The position numbers were made by a program, and so were the translations under genes. From positions 62,001-126,000 of the forward strand of contig URRB01000001.1 in the NCBI GenBank assembly GCA_900550195.1: 64,000 bases of DNA, given 5' to 3'. This DNA comes from an uncultured Collinsella sp. (GTDB lineage: Bacteria > Actinomycetota > Coriobacteriia > Coriobacteriales > Coriobacteriaceae). The notes under the pieces are model-generated. The model was not told the origin of the DNA and did no database searches. It saw only the letters and a program-made list of their open reading frames with translations. Below, piece by piece: positions 53,984 through 63,156 of the stretch (positions are counted from its first letter, which is position 1; the number at the start of each line of letters is the position of its first letter).

Positions 53984-56569
53984 ATGCATATGCCGAGCAA
54001 AATCGAAAAGAAGCAAGCCGCCGCAAAGCTGCGCAAACCGCCGCGCGACTTCTCGTACACGCAAAACCGAGAGCTCAGCTGGCTACGCTTTGACAACCGC
54101 GTGCTCGACGAAGCCTTCGACGAAACCGTTCCGTTATTCGAGCGACTAAAGTTCGTCTCGATCTTCGAGTCCAACCTCGACGAGTTCCTTATGGTGCGCG
54201 TGGGCGGCCTGTCCGATCTGGCGGAGCTCAAAAAACAACCTGTCGACAACAAGAGCAATATGACCGCCTCCGAACAGGTCGATGCTGTCATGGCCGAAAT
54301 GCCCGGGCTCCTTACCCGTTGGGAGTCCATCTTTAAGAGCATCGAGGGCAAGCTCGACACCTTGGGCGTTCACCGCGCCCACATCGATTCGCTTACGCCC
54401 GAGGAGCGCACCTTTGTAACCCGCTACTTCCAGGCCTACGTGTCGCCGGTCATCTCGCCGCTGGTCATCGATCCTCGCCACCCCTTCCCCAACCTGCGCA
54501 ACGGCGCGCTCTATCTGGCCTGTGGTCTGGACGGCGCCACCGACGAGGAGAGCCTGCTGGGCCTTATCGAGATTCCCGCCTCGATGAACCGCGTGGTCGA
54601 GATCCCCTCGCCCACCGGCACCTACTCCTACATCTTGCTCGAGGACGTCATCCTCGCCTGCCTGGACAGCTGCTTTGGCTCCTACAAGCCACTCGACCGC
54701 GCGCTCATCCGAGTCACCCGCAACGCCGACATCGATCCGGACGGCGAGGGCGTCGAAGAGGAAGAGGACTACCGCCAGCACATGAAGCGCATTCTCAAGA
54801 AGCGCCTGCGTCTGCAGCCGGTAGTGCTCGCGGTCTCGGGGTCGCTCGAGAAGGCGACGCTCAAGACCATCCGCAAGGCGCTCGAGCTTTCGCGCCGCTC
54901 GGTCTTTACCTGCGATATCCCGCTCGACCTGGGCTACGTCTTTGGCATTGAGGGCAAGATTCCCGAGCACCTGCGCAACGAGCTCCTCTTTACGCCGTTT
55001 AAGCCGCAGCCCAACCCCACCATCGATATGACCCGCTCCATCCGCGAACAGGTGCTGCAGCACGACAAGCTGCTCTTTTATCCCTACGAGGCCATGAACC
55101 CCTTCCTGGATCTGGTGCACGAGGCCGCCTACGACCCCGAGTGCATCTCGCTGCGCATCACACTCTACCGCGTGGCCAAGCAGAGCCGCCTGTGCGAGTC
55201 GCTGATCGATGCTGCCGAGAACGGCAAAGAGGTCACGGTGCTCATGGAACTTCGTGCCCGCTTTGACGAGCAGAACAACATCGAGTGGGCCGAGCGTCTG
55301 GAAGAGGCGGGCTGCACCGTCATCTATGGTTCCGAGGGCTTTAAATGCCACTCAAAGATCTGCCAGCTCACCTATCGCGAGGGCATGGCGCTCACCCGCC
55401 TCACGCTTTTGGGCACCGGCAACTTTAACGAGAAGACGGCCAAACTCTACAGCGACTTTATGCTCATGACAGCCCATCCCGGCATCGGTGAAGACGCCAA
55501 CCTGTTCTTCCGCAATCTGTCGCTGGGCAACCTGCGCGGCGACTACCGCTTCCTGGGTGTGGCGCCCGTCGGACTGAAACCGCTCATCATGCGCGGGCTT
55601 GACCGCGAGATTCAGCGCGCCCTTGCCGGCGAGCCCGCCCGCGTGTTCTTTAAGCTCAACTCGCTGACCGACCGCGAGGTCATCGACAAGATCGCCGAGG
55701 CATCGTGTGCCGGCGTGCGCGTAGACATGATCATCCGCGGCATCTCGTGCCTCAAGCCCGGTGTTTCGGGCAAGACCGAGAACGTGCATGTCCGCTCCAT
55801 CGTCGGACGCTTTTTGGAGCACGCGCGTGTTTACGCTTTTGGCGTGGACTCGGACATGGTTTACCTGAGCTCAGCAGACATGATGACACGCAACACCGAG
55901 CACCGCGTGGAGATCGCCTTCCCCGTGCTCGACCCCACCTGCCGCGCCCTGGTACACGAGTACATGGGCATGCAGCTGCAGGACAACGTGAAGGCCCGCA
56001 GCCTCACGAGCGACGGCACCTGGGTCCCCGTGGAGTGTGCAGAGGGTGAGAAACCCTTCAACTCGCAGGAAGCTCTACTGGAGCGTGCCTATCGCAACGC
56101 CGAGGCCGCCGCGCAGCAGCGCGCACAGGAGAAGGAACGTGTGGCCGAAGAAGCTATTCAGGACGAGGTTGAACATGGGGCAGCCGCCAAACCGGAAGCG
56201 GTTGCCGCTCCCCCGGTGAATGAGCCCGAGGCTGCCGCAGAGCCCGCCATGGAGAAAGCGCCCGAGCCCGCTACCGCGACTCCGGAGCCCGCCGCCGAGG
56301 CAAAGCCCGCCTCAGCTCCTGATCCGCAGCCGACCACACCCAAGGTCCAAGAGTTCCAGGCGACCGTCATTGAGCCCGAGCCTGCACCTGCACCTGCACC
56401 TCAGCCCGAGCCGCAGGTCACCAAGCCCGTATCCGAGACGAGCGCCCGTCGCGATAAGCCCGCCGGCAAGACCAAGGCCATCGAGCGCCATCGCCCCGGT
56501 CGCGTGCGCATAGGCCTGGGCCTGATCGGCCTGGGTCTTAAGACGCTCATTACCGGCAAGACGAAATAG
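53984..56569 (+). CDS. ppk: Polyphosphate kinase 1
   Basis: The 861-residue enzyme polymerises the gamma phosphate of ATP to polyphosphate and reverses it. The N domain starts with YTQNRELSWLRFDNRVLDEA, the head domain with NLDEFLMVRVGG. The catalytic histidine lies in FKCHSKICQLT (about 456), and a second conserved histidine in FLEHARVYAF (about 613). Ordinary PPK1 is near 700 residues; this one adds about 150 residues of Ala/Pro/Glu-rich sequence and ends in a basic segment (RHRPGRVRIGLGLIGLGLKTL). I chose ATG at 53984 over upstream starts because ACGGA precedes it. Confidence 0.96.
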   Translation: MHMPSKIEKKQAAAKLRKPPRDFSYTQNRELSWLRFDNRVLDEAFDETVPLFERLKFVSIFESNLDEFLMVRVGGLSDLAELKKQPVDNKSNMTASEQVDAVMAEMPGLLTRWESIFKSIEGKLDTLGVHRAHIDSLTPEERTFVTRYFQAYVSPVISPLVIDPRHPFPNLRNGALYLACGLDGATDEESLLGLIEIPASMNRVVEIPSPTGTYSYILLEDVILACLDSCFGSYKPLDRALIRVTRNADIDPDGEGVEEEEDYRQHMKRILKKRLRLQPVVLAVSGSLEKATLKTIRKALELSRRSVFTCDIPLDLGYVFGIEGKIPEHLRNELLFTPFKPQPNPTIDMTRSIREQVLQHDKLLFYPYEAMNPFLDLVHEAAYDPECISLRITLYRVAKQSRLCESLIDAAENGKEVTVLMELRARFDEQNNIEWAERLEEAGCTVIYGSEGFKCHSKICQLTYREGMALTRLTLLGTGNFNEKTAKLYSDFMLMTAHPGIGEDANLFFRNLSLGNLRGDYRFLGVAPVGLKPLIMRGLDREIQRALAGEPARVFFKLNSLTDREVIDKIAEASCAGVRVDMIIRGISCLKPGVSGKTENVHVRSIVGRFLEHARVYAFGVDSDMVYLSSADMMTRNTEHRVEIAFPVLDPTCRALVHEYMGMQLQDNVKARSLTSDGTWVPVECAEGEKPFNSQEALLERAYRNAEAAAQQRAQEKERVAEEAIQDEVEHGAAAKPEAVAAPPVNEPEAAAEPAMEKAPEPATATPEPAAEAKPASAPDPQPTTPKVQEFQATVIEPEPAPAPAPQPEPQVTKPVSETSARRDKPAGKTKAIERHRPGRVRIGLGLIGLGLKTLITGKTK

Positions 56570-56592
56570 TCGTTTGTAGAAGCAGTTTGTAG

Positions 56593-56636
56593 AAGCGCCC
56601 CGCATTTGAGGAAAGCCTCGGATGCGGGGCGCTTTT
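56593..56636 (+). terminator. Intrinsic terminator of ppk
   Basis: AAGCGCCCCGCAT pairs with ATGCGGGGCGCTT, followed by TTCC, 23 bases after the stop codon. The stem is very stable. Confidence 0.82.
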
Positions 56637-56682
56637 CCCTGCTACCATGGTGCGAACAACAACGCGAATGACAGGCAGGAAT

Positions 56683-57996
56683 ATGAAGCTCACTATAGAA
56701 TCGATGACCTACGGCGCCGACGGGCTGGCACACGCCGACAACGGCAAGGCCGTCTTTGTGCAGGGCGCCGTGGCAGGCGACACCGTCGAGGCCGAGGTCG
56801 TACAGGACGGCAAGTCGTTCATGCGTGCCCGCACCACCGAGATTCTGGAGCCAAGCCCCGATCGCATTCAGCCTCCCTGCCCCTTCGTGGGCATCTGCGG
56901 CGGCTGCTCGTGGGGCAATCTCTCACGCACGGCACAGCTCGCCGCCAAGGAGCAAAATCTGCGCTCCACGCTCGAGCGTATCGGCAAGTTCAGCCCCGAT
57001 CAAGTCGATGAACTGGTGCAACCCATCCGCCACACCAAGGATGATTGGGGCTACCGCAATAAAATCGAACTCGAGCCGACCGTTGTAAACGGCCGCGTGC
57101 GTCTTGGCATGCACGGTGTCGATCCTCGCAAGATCGTGACCGTCGATTCGTGCCCGTTGTTCGACAAACGCTTCCCCAAGGCACTCAAATCGGTCGTCGG
57201 CGCACTCAACTATCTAAGCGGCAGCCATGACTTGGGGCTCGAACGCGTGGGCATTCGCGCATCGCGCCGCACCAAGGCACTCGAGGTCGCACTCTGGACG
57301 CCCACAGGCTCTTTTCCGCGCTCGCAGGTCTCCCGCGTGCTGGCGGACGCCGCTCATCCCACGAGCATCGTGCGCGTGATGAGCAAGGGCGAAAAGAAGG
57401 CCCGCCGTGTCTCCAAGGTCGAAATGCTCGCCGGAGAGGGCTCATGGACCGAGAATATCGCCGAGGGTCAGATGCGCTTGTCTGCCCCGTCTTTTTTCCA
57501 GGTCAACACCAAGGGTGCCGAGATTTTGATCGAGCTTGTCATGGAAGCGCTCGACCCGCAGGAAGACGAGCTTGCCGTGGACCTGTACTGCGGTGCCGGC
57601 ACCTTTACCCTGCCGCTCGCCCGCCGCTGCGACTTTGTCGCTGCCGTCGAGGCCTACGGCCCCGCCGTGCGCGATCTACGCCGTAACCTGGAAATCAACA
57701 AGCTTGATAACGTCGACGTCATCGGCGGAGACGCGGTGCGCGAGTTCCCCGACCAGGATGCCGACATCTTGGTGGTCGACCCGCCGCGCGCAGGCCTCGC
57801 CCCCGAGGCGATCGACCTTATCGCCAGCACGAGTGCCCGCGATGTCGCCTACGTGAGCTGCGACCCGGCCACCCTGGCGCGCGATCTCAAACGCTTTGTC
57901 GAAGAAGGCACCTTCTCCCCCGTAAAGATCACGCCAGTCGATCTGTTCCCACAAACCTTCCACTGCGAGACCGTCGTCCACCTCAAGCGCAACTAG
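56683..57996 (+). CDS. rlmD: 23S rRNA (uracil-5-)-methyltransferase of the RlmD/RumA family
   Basis: The 437-residue protein is a SAM-dependent RNA m5U methyltransferase. It has a TRAM domain (1-60) and the iron-sulphur cysteines C66, C72 and C75 in CPFVGICGGC, with a fourth likely in DSCPLF. The Rossmann domain follows, with VDLYCGAGTFTLPLA, DPPRAGL and the catalytic cysteine in VSCDPATLARDLK. Target uracil could be in 23S rRNA or, as in some Gram-positives, tRNA. I chose ATG at 56683, where TRAM begins; one at 56647 has no ribosome site. Confidence 0.93.
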   Translation: MKLTIESMTYGADGLAHADNGKAVFVQGAVAGDTVEAEVVQDGKSFMRARTTEILEPSPDRIQPPCPFVGICGGCSWGNLSRTAQLAAKEQNLRSTLERIGKFSPDQVDELVQPIRHTKDDWGYRNKIELEPTVVNGRVRLGMHGVDPRKIVTVDSCPLFDKRFPKALKSVVGALNYLSGSHDLGLERVGIRASRRTKALEVALWTPTGSFPRSQVSRVLADAAHPTSIVRVMSKGEKKARRVSKVEMLAGEGSWTENIAEGQMRLSAPSFFQVNTKGAEILIELVMEALDPQEDELAVDLYCGAGTFTLPLARRCDFVAAVEAYGPAVRDLRRNLEINKLDNVDVIGGDAVREFPDQDADILVVDPPRAGLAPEAIDLIASTSARDVAYVSCDPATLARDLKRFVEEGTFSPVKITPVDLFPQTFHCETVVHLKRN

Positions 57997-58102
57997 CCAC
58001 TTAATCATTGCTCAGAAAAATCATTGGGAAATCGAGCGTGGCAAGCGGAGGTCTTCGGGGTATAAGACGGCTAATTGTATGCCGCCTATGAAAGGAACCC
58101 TC

Positions 58103-58645
58103 ATGCCCAGCGTTGCCGTTCTCGCCGCCGATGGCTTTGAAACTATTGAATGCTTGACCATGGTCGATGTCATGCGTCGCGGCGGCGTGCGTGCCACGCT
58201 CGTCTCGATTATGCCCACGCGTGAGGTCGTAAGCTCGCTGCAGATCCCCGTGACCTGCGATGCACTCTTTGATGAGATCAACTTTGACGAGTACGACTGC
58301 GTCGTGCTGCCCGGCGGCCTGCCCGGTGCCACCAACTTGCGCGCAGATCAGCGCGTCTGCGACGTGGTCTGCGAGTTCGCCGCGACCAAGCACGTCGCCG
58401 CCATCTGCGCCGCCCCGTTTATCCTGGGCGAGCTCGACCTGCTCGAGGGGCACCATGCCACGTGCTTCCCTGGCTTTGAGAAAAGCTTCCCCGAGGGCGC
58501 CTATACCGGCGAGAAGGTTACGCAAGACGGCAACATCATCACCGCCAGCGGCATGGCCCAGTCGCTCCCCTTTGCGCTTGAACTGCTGCGCACGCTCGCC
58601 GGCGACAAGGCTGTCGAGAAGGTCGCCGAGGGCATCCAACTATGA
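58103..58645 (+). CDS. DJ-1/PfpI family protein
   Basis: The 180-residue protein has the flavodoxin-like DJ-1 fold. The cysteine is in AAICAAPFILG near residue 104 (nucleophile elbow), the acidic partner lies near residue 15 (AADGFETIE) and VVLPGGLPGATNLR precedes it. Members act as deglycases, chaperones or oxidative-stress sensors; the older label ThiJ does not mean thiamine synthesis. The start follows AAAGGAA. It overlaps maf by 4 bases (ATGA), so the two are translationally coupled. Confidence 0.93.
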   Translation: MPSVAVLAADGFETIECLTMVDVMRRGGVRATLVSIMPTREVVSSLQIPVTCDALFDEINFDEYDCVVLPGGLPGATNLRADQRVCDVVCEFAATKHVAAICAAPFILGELDLLEGHHATCFPGFEKSFPEGAYTGEKVTQDGNIITASGMAQSLPFALELLRTLAGDKAVEKVAEGIQL

Positions 58646-59223
58646 TTTTGGCTTCGCAATCACCGCGCCGCATCGAGTTGATGCGCGAGGCAGGGTATGA
58701 CATTCGCGTGATTCCCGCAGAAATCGACGAGACTCCCTTCGACGGCGAGGCCCCGCTCACACTTGTCGAGCGCTTGGCACGCGCCAAGGCGGCTGCCGTT
58801 GCTGCCGAGTATGCCGAGCCCAATGAGCTGACGGTCGCGGCCGACACCATCGTCACCTTTGACGGCAAGATTCTGGGCAAGCCGGCAACCGAGGACGAGG
58901 CGCGCACCATGCTCCGTGAGCTTTCGGGCCGCACGCACCAGGTCGCAACCGGCGTCTGCATCGTTAAGGCAGGCGATACTGCCGCCCCGCATGCCGCCGA
59001 GAGCCTGTCGTTTGTCGATGTGACCGACGTGACGTTCTATGAGCTTACCGACGGGCAGATCGAGCACTACGTCACCTCTGGTGAGCCCATGGATAAGGCA
59101 GGCGCCTACGGCATCCAGGGCACAGGCGGCCGCATGCTCGTGCACGATATTTCGGGCGACTTCTATAACGTGGTGGGCCTACCCATCGCCCGCGTCGCAC
59201 GTGCCATTCAAAAACTCTCGTAA
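58642..59223 (+). CDS. maf: Maf-family nucleotide pyrophosphatase
   Basis: The 193-residue protein is a Maf/HAM1-like house-cleaning enzyme, which hydrolyses non-canonical or pyrimidine nucleotides such as dTTP and UTP. The N-terminal ILASQSPRRIELMREAGY is the Maf signature, and AADTIVTFDGKILGKP near 70, SGRTHQVATGVC near 96 and DKAGAYGIQG near 150 complete it. It is co-translated with the DJ-1 gene. Confidence 0.95.
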   Translation: MILASQSPRRIELMREAGYDIRVIPAEIDETPFDGEAPLTLVERLARAKAAAVAAEYAEPNELTVAADTIVTFDGKILGKPATEDEARTMLRELSGRTHQVATGVCIVKAGDTAAPHAAESLSFVDVTDVTFYELTDGQIEHYVTSGEPMDKAGAYGIQGTGGRMLVHDISGDFYNVVGLPIARVARAIQKLS

Positions 59224-59324
59224 TTGCATCTGGCGCCGGGTGTCCCCCAGCGCCTACAATTTTGGCGTACCGTACGGATCCCGACCGGGCACAAGGCGCG
59301 GCGGAAAACCGATAGGAGTTAAAC

Positions 59325-60326
59325 ATGGATACACTGCTCGAGGCCATTGACGTCTGCGATGTCGATGGCTTTTGCTATGGCAACTATACGGACGAGGAGG
59401 CCGGCACCGGTTGCACCGTAATCGTGGCACCCGAGGGCGCCACCGGCGGTGTTGACGTTCGCGGCGGTGCTCCCGCTTCGCGCGAAACCGACCTGCTGCG
59501 ACCTGAGAACACCGTCGACAAGGTCCACGCCGTCTGCCTTTCGGGCGGATCGGCCTTTGGCCTCGAGGCTGCAAGCGGCGTCGCTCGCGAGCTTGAGAGC
59601 CGCGGCATCGGCCTTCCCGTCGGCCCCACGCAGGTGCCTATCGTGTGCTCGAGCTGTATCTTCGACCTCGCCTTTGGTAACCCCACCGTTCGCCCCGACA
59701 TTGAGGCCGGCATCGCCGCCGTGCGCGAAGCACTCGACAACACCCCCACCAAGCTCGAACAGGGCAACGTAGGCGCCGGCACGGGCGCTACCGTGGGTAA
59801 GCTCATGGGCCCCGCTACCTGCATGAAGGCCGGCCTTGGCGCTGCCGCCGTGGCGCTCGGCCCCATCAAGGTGGGCGCCGTGGTCTCGGTCAACGCCTGC
59901 GGCAACGTTGTCGACCCCTTCACCGGCGAGTGGGTCGCCGGTATGCGCGCCGCAGCCGATAGCGACCAGATCGTCGACATGGAACTCGCAGCCTTTGCCG
60001 CCGCCGGATCCATGCAGATGCCGCTCGACCGCACCAACACCACCATCAGCTGCATCGTCACCAACGTGGAACTCACTAAGGCACAAGCCACCAAGGTCTC
60101 CCAGATGGCTGCAGACGCCTACGCACACGCCATCCGTCCCACGCACACCACCAACGACGGCGACACTATCTACACCCTCGCCAGCGGCAAACTGGGCGCC
60201 CAGGCAAGCGCCACCGTTCCCCTAGACCTGCTGGGCATGCTCGCAGTAAGGGCCCTGGAAACTGCCATCGTAAACGGAGCCAAAACCGCCAAAACCTCCC
60301 ACGGCATCCCCGGTGCCGCAAAGTAA
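59325..60326 (+). CDS. P1-family (DmpA/S58-type) peptidase
   Basis: The 333-residue protein belongs to the self-processing aminopeptidase family P1/DmpA. VHAVCLSGGSAFGLEAASG near residue 65, GNVGAGTGATVGKLMG near 145 and HTTNDGDTIYTLASG near 265 are the family's blocks; the last one contains the position of autocleavage in relatives. The start ATG follows ATAGGAG. Natural substrates of these enzymes are small amide or peptide compounds. A class I palindrome starts 13 bases after the stop codon. Confidence 0.88.
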   Translation: MDTLLEAIDVCDVDGFCYGNYTDEEAGTGCTVIVAPEGATGGVDVRGGAPASRETDLLRPENTVDKVHAVCLSGGSAFGLEAASGVARELESRGIGLPVGPTQVPIVCSSCIFDLAFGNPTVRPDIEAGIAAVREALDNTPTKLEQGNVGAGTGATVGKLMGPATCMKAGLGAAAVALGPIKVGAVVSVNACGNVVDPFTGEWVAGMRAAADSDQIVDMELAAFAAAGSMQMPLDRTNTTISCIVTNVELTKAQATKVSQMAADAYAHAIRPTHTTNDGDTIYTLASGKLGAQASATVPLDLLGMLAVRALETAIVNGAKTAKTSHGIPGAAK

Positions 60327-60338
60327 ACTAGCTCGTCC

Positions 60339-60463
60339 GGTTGCCCGGTGGGCCTTGGTTATGTTTGCTGCTCTACAGTCCTGGCTCGCACGAAGAGCAC
60401 ATTAAGTGCTCTTCGGCTCGTGCGGAACTCGCGACAAACATAACCAAGCCCCACCGGGCAACC
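60339..60463. repeat. Long nested palindrome, class I, copy 2
   Basis: Twenty-nine-base outer arms (60339-60367, 60435-60463; one mismatch) enclose CGAAGAGCAC-ATTAA-GTGCTCTTCG. AGTCCTG before it and GTGCGGAACT after it match copies 1 and 3. The outer-arm sequence differs from copy 1. Confidence 0.85.
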
Positions 60464-60556
60464 TACCAACCAGATTCTTTTCAGCCCAGGCCCCTGTGTA
60501 CCGCGCGTCGAAGATCTTCAAATTCAAATAACCTGACAATCGATTCTTATAGCAGA

Positions 60557-60666
60557 GGCCCCTTGGCCTTTAGTTTGATACAAGTTCCGCACGAGCCGGA
60601 AAGCACTTAATGTGCTTTCCGTGCGAGCAGGACTGTTCGCAGTAGCAAACTAAAGGCCAAGGGGCC
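60557..60666. repeat. Long nested palindrome, class I, copy 3 (opposite orientation)
   Basis: Perfect 21-base outer arms (60557-60577, 60646-60666) enclose GGAAAGCAC-TTAAT-GTGCTTTCC. AGTTCCGCAC before it and CAGGACT after it are the reverse complement of the flanks in copies 1 and 2. It lies 32 bases after the stop codon of the minus-strand glycosyltransferase gene. Confidence 0.85.
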
Positions 60667-60698
60667 CAGTCAACCTATCAGCAGCGATTACTCAGCAG

Positions 60699-61730
60699 CT
60701 AGTTGAATTTGAAGATCTTTGAGGCAAGACGGTATAGGCCGAGTGTGGTTTTGTCACCGGCACGACCGCGCAGATTGGTGAAGAACCCGACCACGCCGTA
60801 GCGGGCACGACGATACATGCGCTCGTCATAGGCCTTCAAATCATTCCACAGCGTCTTTAGGCGCTCGTCGGCGCAATCTTCCTCGGAAAGCTTGGTGAGC
60901 ACCGAGCAAATCGCCATCATCATGGTGAAGTACCCCATCATGTACGAACGCAAGCGCGACGACTCAACATCGCTGTACAGATGGTACGACTCCATCATGA
61001 TACGTGTAACACGGAACTGCTGGTCCAGACGCTTGACCATCGTTGCCTCGTTGACGCTCTGGCCTTCGCGACCGATAAAGTAGCGGTAGAGGTCGATGTC
61101 GGCGTAGTACATGGTCTTGCAACGCGGTAGCGGCACGTAGGCGTAGATGTTGTCCACATAGAACGTGTGCGGCGGCATGGGAAGGTTGGACTCGCGCAGC
61201 ACATCCGTGCGATAGCACAGGCTGTGCATGAGTAGGTTCTGGTCCAGGCGGAAATGACCGATCTGATCCCAGGAAAAGATCTTTTTGCGCGGCAGGGCAA
61301 ATTTGTAGCCAATAGCGGTATGCGTGCCCTCGTAAACCTTCTCGTACACGTAGTTCGAGATAAACAGGTCAACGCGCTGGTCACGCTCTTCAAAGCCACG
61401 CAGAATCGACAGTATAGTCGAAAGAGCCGCAGCATCGAGCCAGTCATCCGAGTCGACGACCTTGTAGTAGGTGCCCTGTGCCTCGCGCAGACCCGAAAGG
61501 ACGGCAATACCGTGGCCGCCGTTCTCCTGGTGCACCGCGCGAATGATACCGGGATAACGTGCCTCCCACTCGTCGGCCTTATCGGCCGTCTCGTCCTTGG
61601 AGCCGTCGTCCACTACGATAATCTCGATATCGGTGGCGTAATTGCTCCCCTCCAAGATAGAGGTGATGCAATGGTCCATGTCCTTGGCGGCGTTATACGA
61701 GGGAATACCGAATGTTATGACTTTATGCAT
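60699..61730 (-). CDS. Family 2 glycosyltransferase
   Basis: The 343-residue GT-A glycosyltransferase starts with KVITFGIPSYNAAKDMDHCI (nucleotide binding). IVVDDGSKDETADKA is near residue 40 and KVVDSDDWLDAAALSTIL near 90 contains the DxD metal site. The remainder is helical with no clear membrane anchor. It begins inside the end of glf (8-base overlap). Its partnership with UDP-galactopyranose mutase suggests transfer of galactofuranose or a related sugar to a surface glycan, but the acceptor is not known. Confidence 0.9.
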   Translation of the reverse strand: MHKVITFGIPSYNAAKDMDHCITSILEGSNYATDIEIIVVDDGSKDETADKADEWEARYPGIIRAVHQENGGHGIAVLSGLREAQGTYYKVVDSDDWLDAAALSTILSILRGFEERDQRVDLFISNYVYEKVYEGTHTAIGYKFALPRKKIFSWDQIGHFRLDQNLLMHSLCYRTDVLRESNLPMPPHTFYVDNIYAYVPLPRCKTMYYADIDLYRYFIGREGQSVNEATMVKRLDQQFRVTRIMMESYHLYSDVESSRLRSYMMGYFTMMMAICSVLTKLSEEDCADERLKTLWNDLKAYDERMYRRARYGVVGFFTNLRGRAGDKTTLGLYRLASKIFKFN

Positions 61731-62925
61731 GGCAGGCGATAATCTCATCCGAAAGATCGAGGGCGGAATTGGTCACAGCGTCCATATCGTAGTAACGATA
61801 CTCGGCCAGACGACCCACCGGGTGGAAGTTCGTCAGGTTCTGGACGCGCTCAAGATAGCGCTCATAGAGCTCACGGTTCTCGGGCTCAAGAATGGCGTAG
61901 TACGGCGTCTCACCCGAGCCGGGCGTATAGGCCTTGGAGTATTCCTTCATGATGGTGGTCTTGCCGGGCAGGACCTGGCCAGTCATATTCTTGAACTCAG
62001 TGATGCGCGTGTAATCCTCGCTCGTGGTGTAGTTGACGGTGCCCACGGGCTGGAACTGATCCATATCGAGCGTCTCGAACTTCATGTCGAGCGTACGGTA
62101 CGGCAGGGCGCCCAGGTCGAGATTGAACAGCTCGTCGAGCGGACCGGTGTAGACGATCTCGCCGCCATAGACCTTACCGTCGATCTTGACGGTGGTCTCG
62201 TCGATCTCGAAGAGGTCGCGGGCGTCCACGTCGCAGAACACATCAATCAGATCGTGGTCGAGCATATGCTCAAACAGCGCGGTATAGCCGTCCTGCGGCA
62301 TGCCCTGGAAGGGAGCCTGCGGGAAGTAGCGGTCATCATCGCCCACAAAGACGGGAACACGGCCGGTGATCGAGGGATCAATCTGGTCGGGCGTCTGGCC
62401 CCACTGCTTCATGGTGTAATGCAAAAAGACGTTCTCGTAGACGTAATCAGCGACCTCGGCCAAGTCGGGGTCGTTCTTCTTACGCAGCTCCATAATGGGC
62501 ACCTTGACATCCTTGCCAAAGGTCTCCACGAGCTTCTGATACAGCTCCTCGCCGCGCTCGTCACCAAAGGCGAGCTTGAGACTCGCGTGGTTGAAGGGCA
62601 CGGGCATAAGGGTGCCGTTGATGTTGGCGAGCACCTTGTGCTGATAATCCGTCCACTTGGTAAAGCGCGACAGGAAATTGTGCACGCGCTCGTTAAAGGT
62701 GTGATAGATATGCGGACCGTACTCGTGGATCAGGATTCCGGCCTCGTCAGTGCAGTCATAGGCATTGCCCGCAATGTGGCTACGGCGCTCCAAAACGGCA
62801 ACACGATAGCCGATGGTCTCGGCAAGACGGCGGGCGCAAACGGCACCGGCATATCCAGCACCGACGACAATCATGTCGTACGCGCCGGCGTTAAAGCCTT
62901 CAGGCAGGCCTGAGGTAATCTGCAT
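61723..62925 (-). CDS. glf: UDP-galactopyranose mutase
   Basis: The 400-residue FAD enzyme interconverts UDP-galactopyranose and UDP-galactofuranose. The dinucleotide-binding motif IVVGAGYAGAVCARRLAE lies near residue 20, NAYDCTDEAGILIHEYGPHIYHT near 55, and the active-site RYFPQAPFQGMPQDGYTALF and late RLAEYRYYDMDAV blocks are intact. The start follows AAGGAG. Together with the following glycosyltransferase it forms a galactofuranose transfer module. Confidence 0.96.
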   Translation of the reverse strand: MQITSGLPEGFNAGAYDMIVVGAGYAGAVCARRLAETIGYRVAVLERRSHIAGNAYDCTDEAGILIHEYGPHIYHTFNERVHNFLSRFTKWTDYQHKVLANINGTLMPVPFNHASLKLAFGDERGEELYQKLVETFGKDVKVPIMELRKKNDPDLAEVADYVYENVFLHYTMKQWGQTPDQIDPSITGRVPVFVGDDDRYFPQAPFQGMPQDGYTALFEHMLDHDLIDVFCDVDARDLFEIDETTVKIDGKVYGGEIVYTGPLDELFNLDLGALPYRTLDMKFETLDMDQFQPVGTVNYTTSEDYTRITEFKNMTGQVLPGKTTIMKEYSKAYTPGSGETPYYAILEPENRELYERYLERVQNLTNFHPVGRLAEYRYYDMDAVTNSALDLSDEIIACHA

Positions 62926-63023
62926 CGATACTCCTTGTCAAAAGCCACGGGCTCGTTAGCTGGGCTTTTCTCGAACATTCTTCGAGACATATTTATCAGA
63001 GCGATTATAGCGCTAATGCGTCC

Positions 63024-63104
63024 TATAATGAGCTTGCCACACAAGGAAAGCTCAAGCACCGCGGCGTACATAATTGAAAGGTAAACCCGCTAGCAGCGGG
63101 TTTA
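63024..63104 (+). promoter_or_regulatory. Putative pta promoter and leader hairpin
   Basis: TATAAT at 63024-63029 is a good -10 with no clear -35. At 63082-63104 TAAACCCGC-TAGCA-GCGGGTTTA forms a hairpin ending in TTTATT, 53 bases before the pta start. It could be an attenuator, or the end of an upstream short transcript. Confidence 0.45.
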
Positions 63105-63156
63105 TTCGTGAACAGCCGGGCGCCTGGAGCTTAGTGAAACGCTTGTAAGGAGTAAC

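Larger units (their letters stand above)
60327..60698. other. 372-base convergent intergenic region with two class I palindromes
   Basis: The peptidase and glycosyltransferase genes converge here. Two nested palindromes (60339-60463 and 60557-60666) with the same core lie in opposite orientation, 93 bases apart. Apart from them I see no gene and no other motif. Confidence 0.7.

Noticed and set aside
58103..58645. Naming the DJ-1 gene thiJ and linking it to thiC/thiD
   Set aside because: DJ-1/PfpI proteins have no accepted part in thiamine synthesis; the gene is 48 kb away and coupled to maf.
60339..60666. CRISPR array or integron attC sites as explanation of the palindromes
   Set aside because: There are no regularly spaced identical repeats with unique spacers, no cas genes, no integron integrase and no attC core sites; the XerD gene is the ordinary chromosomal type.
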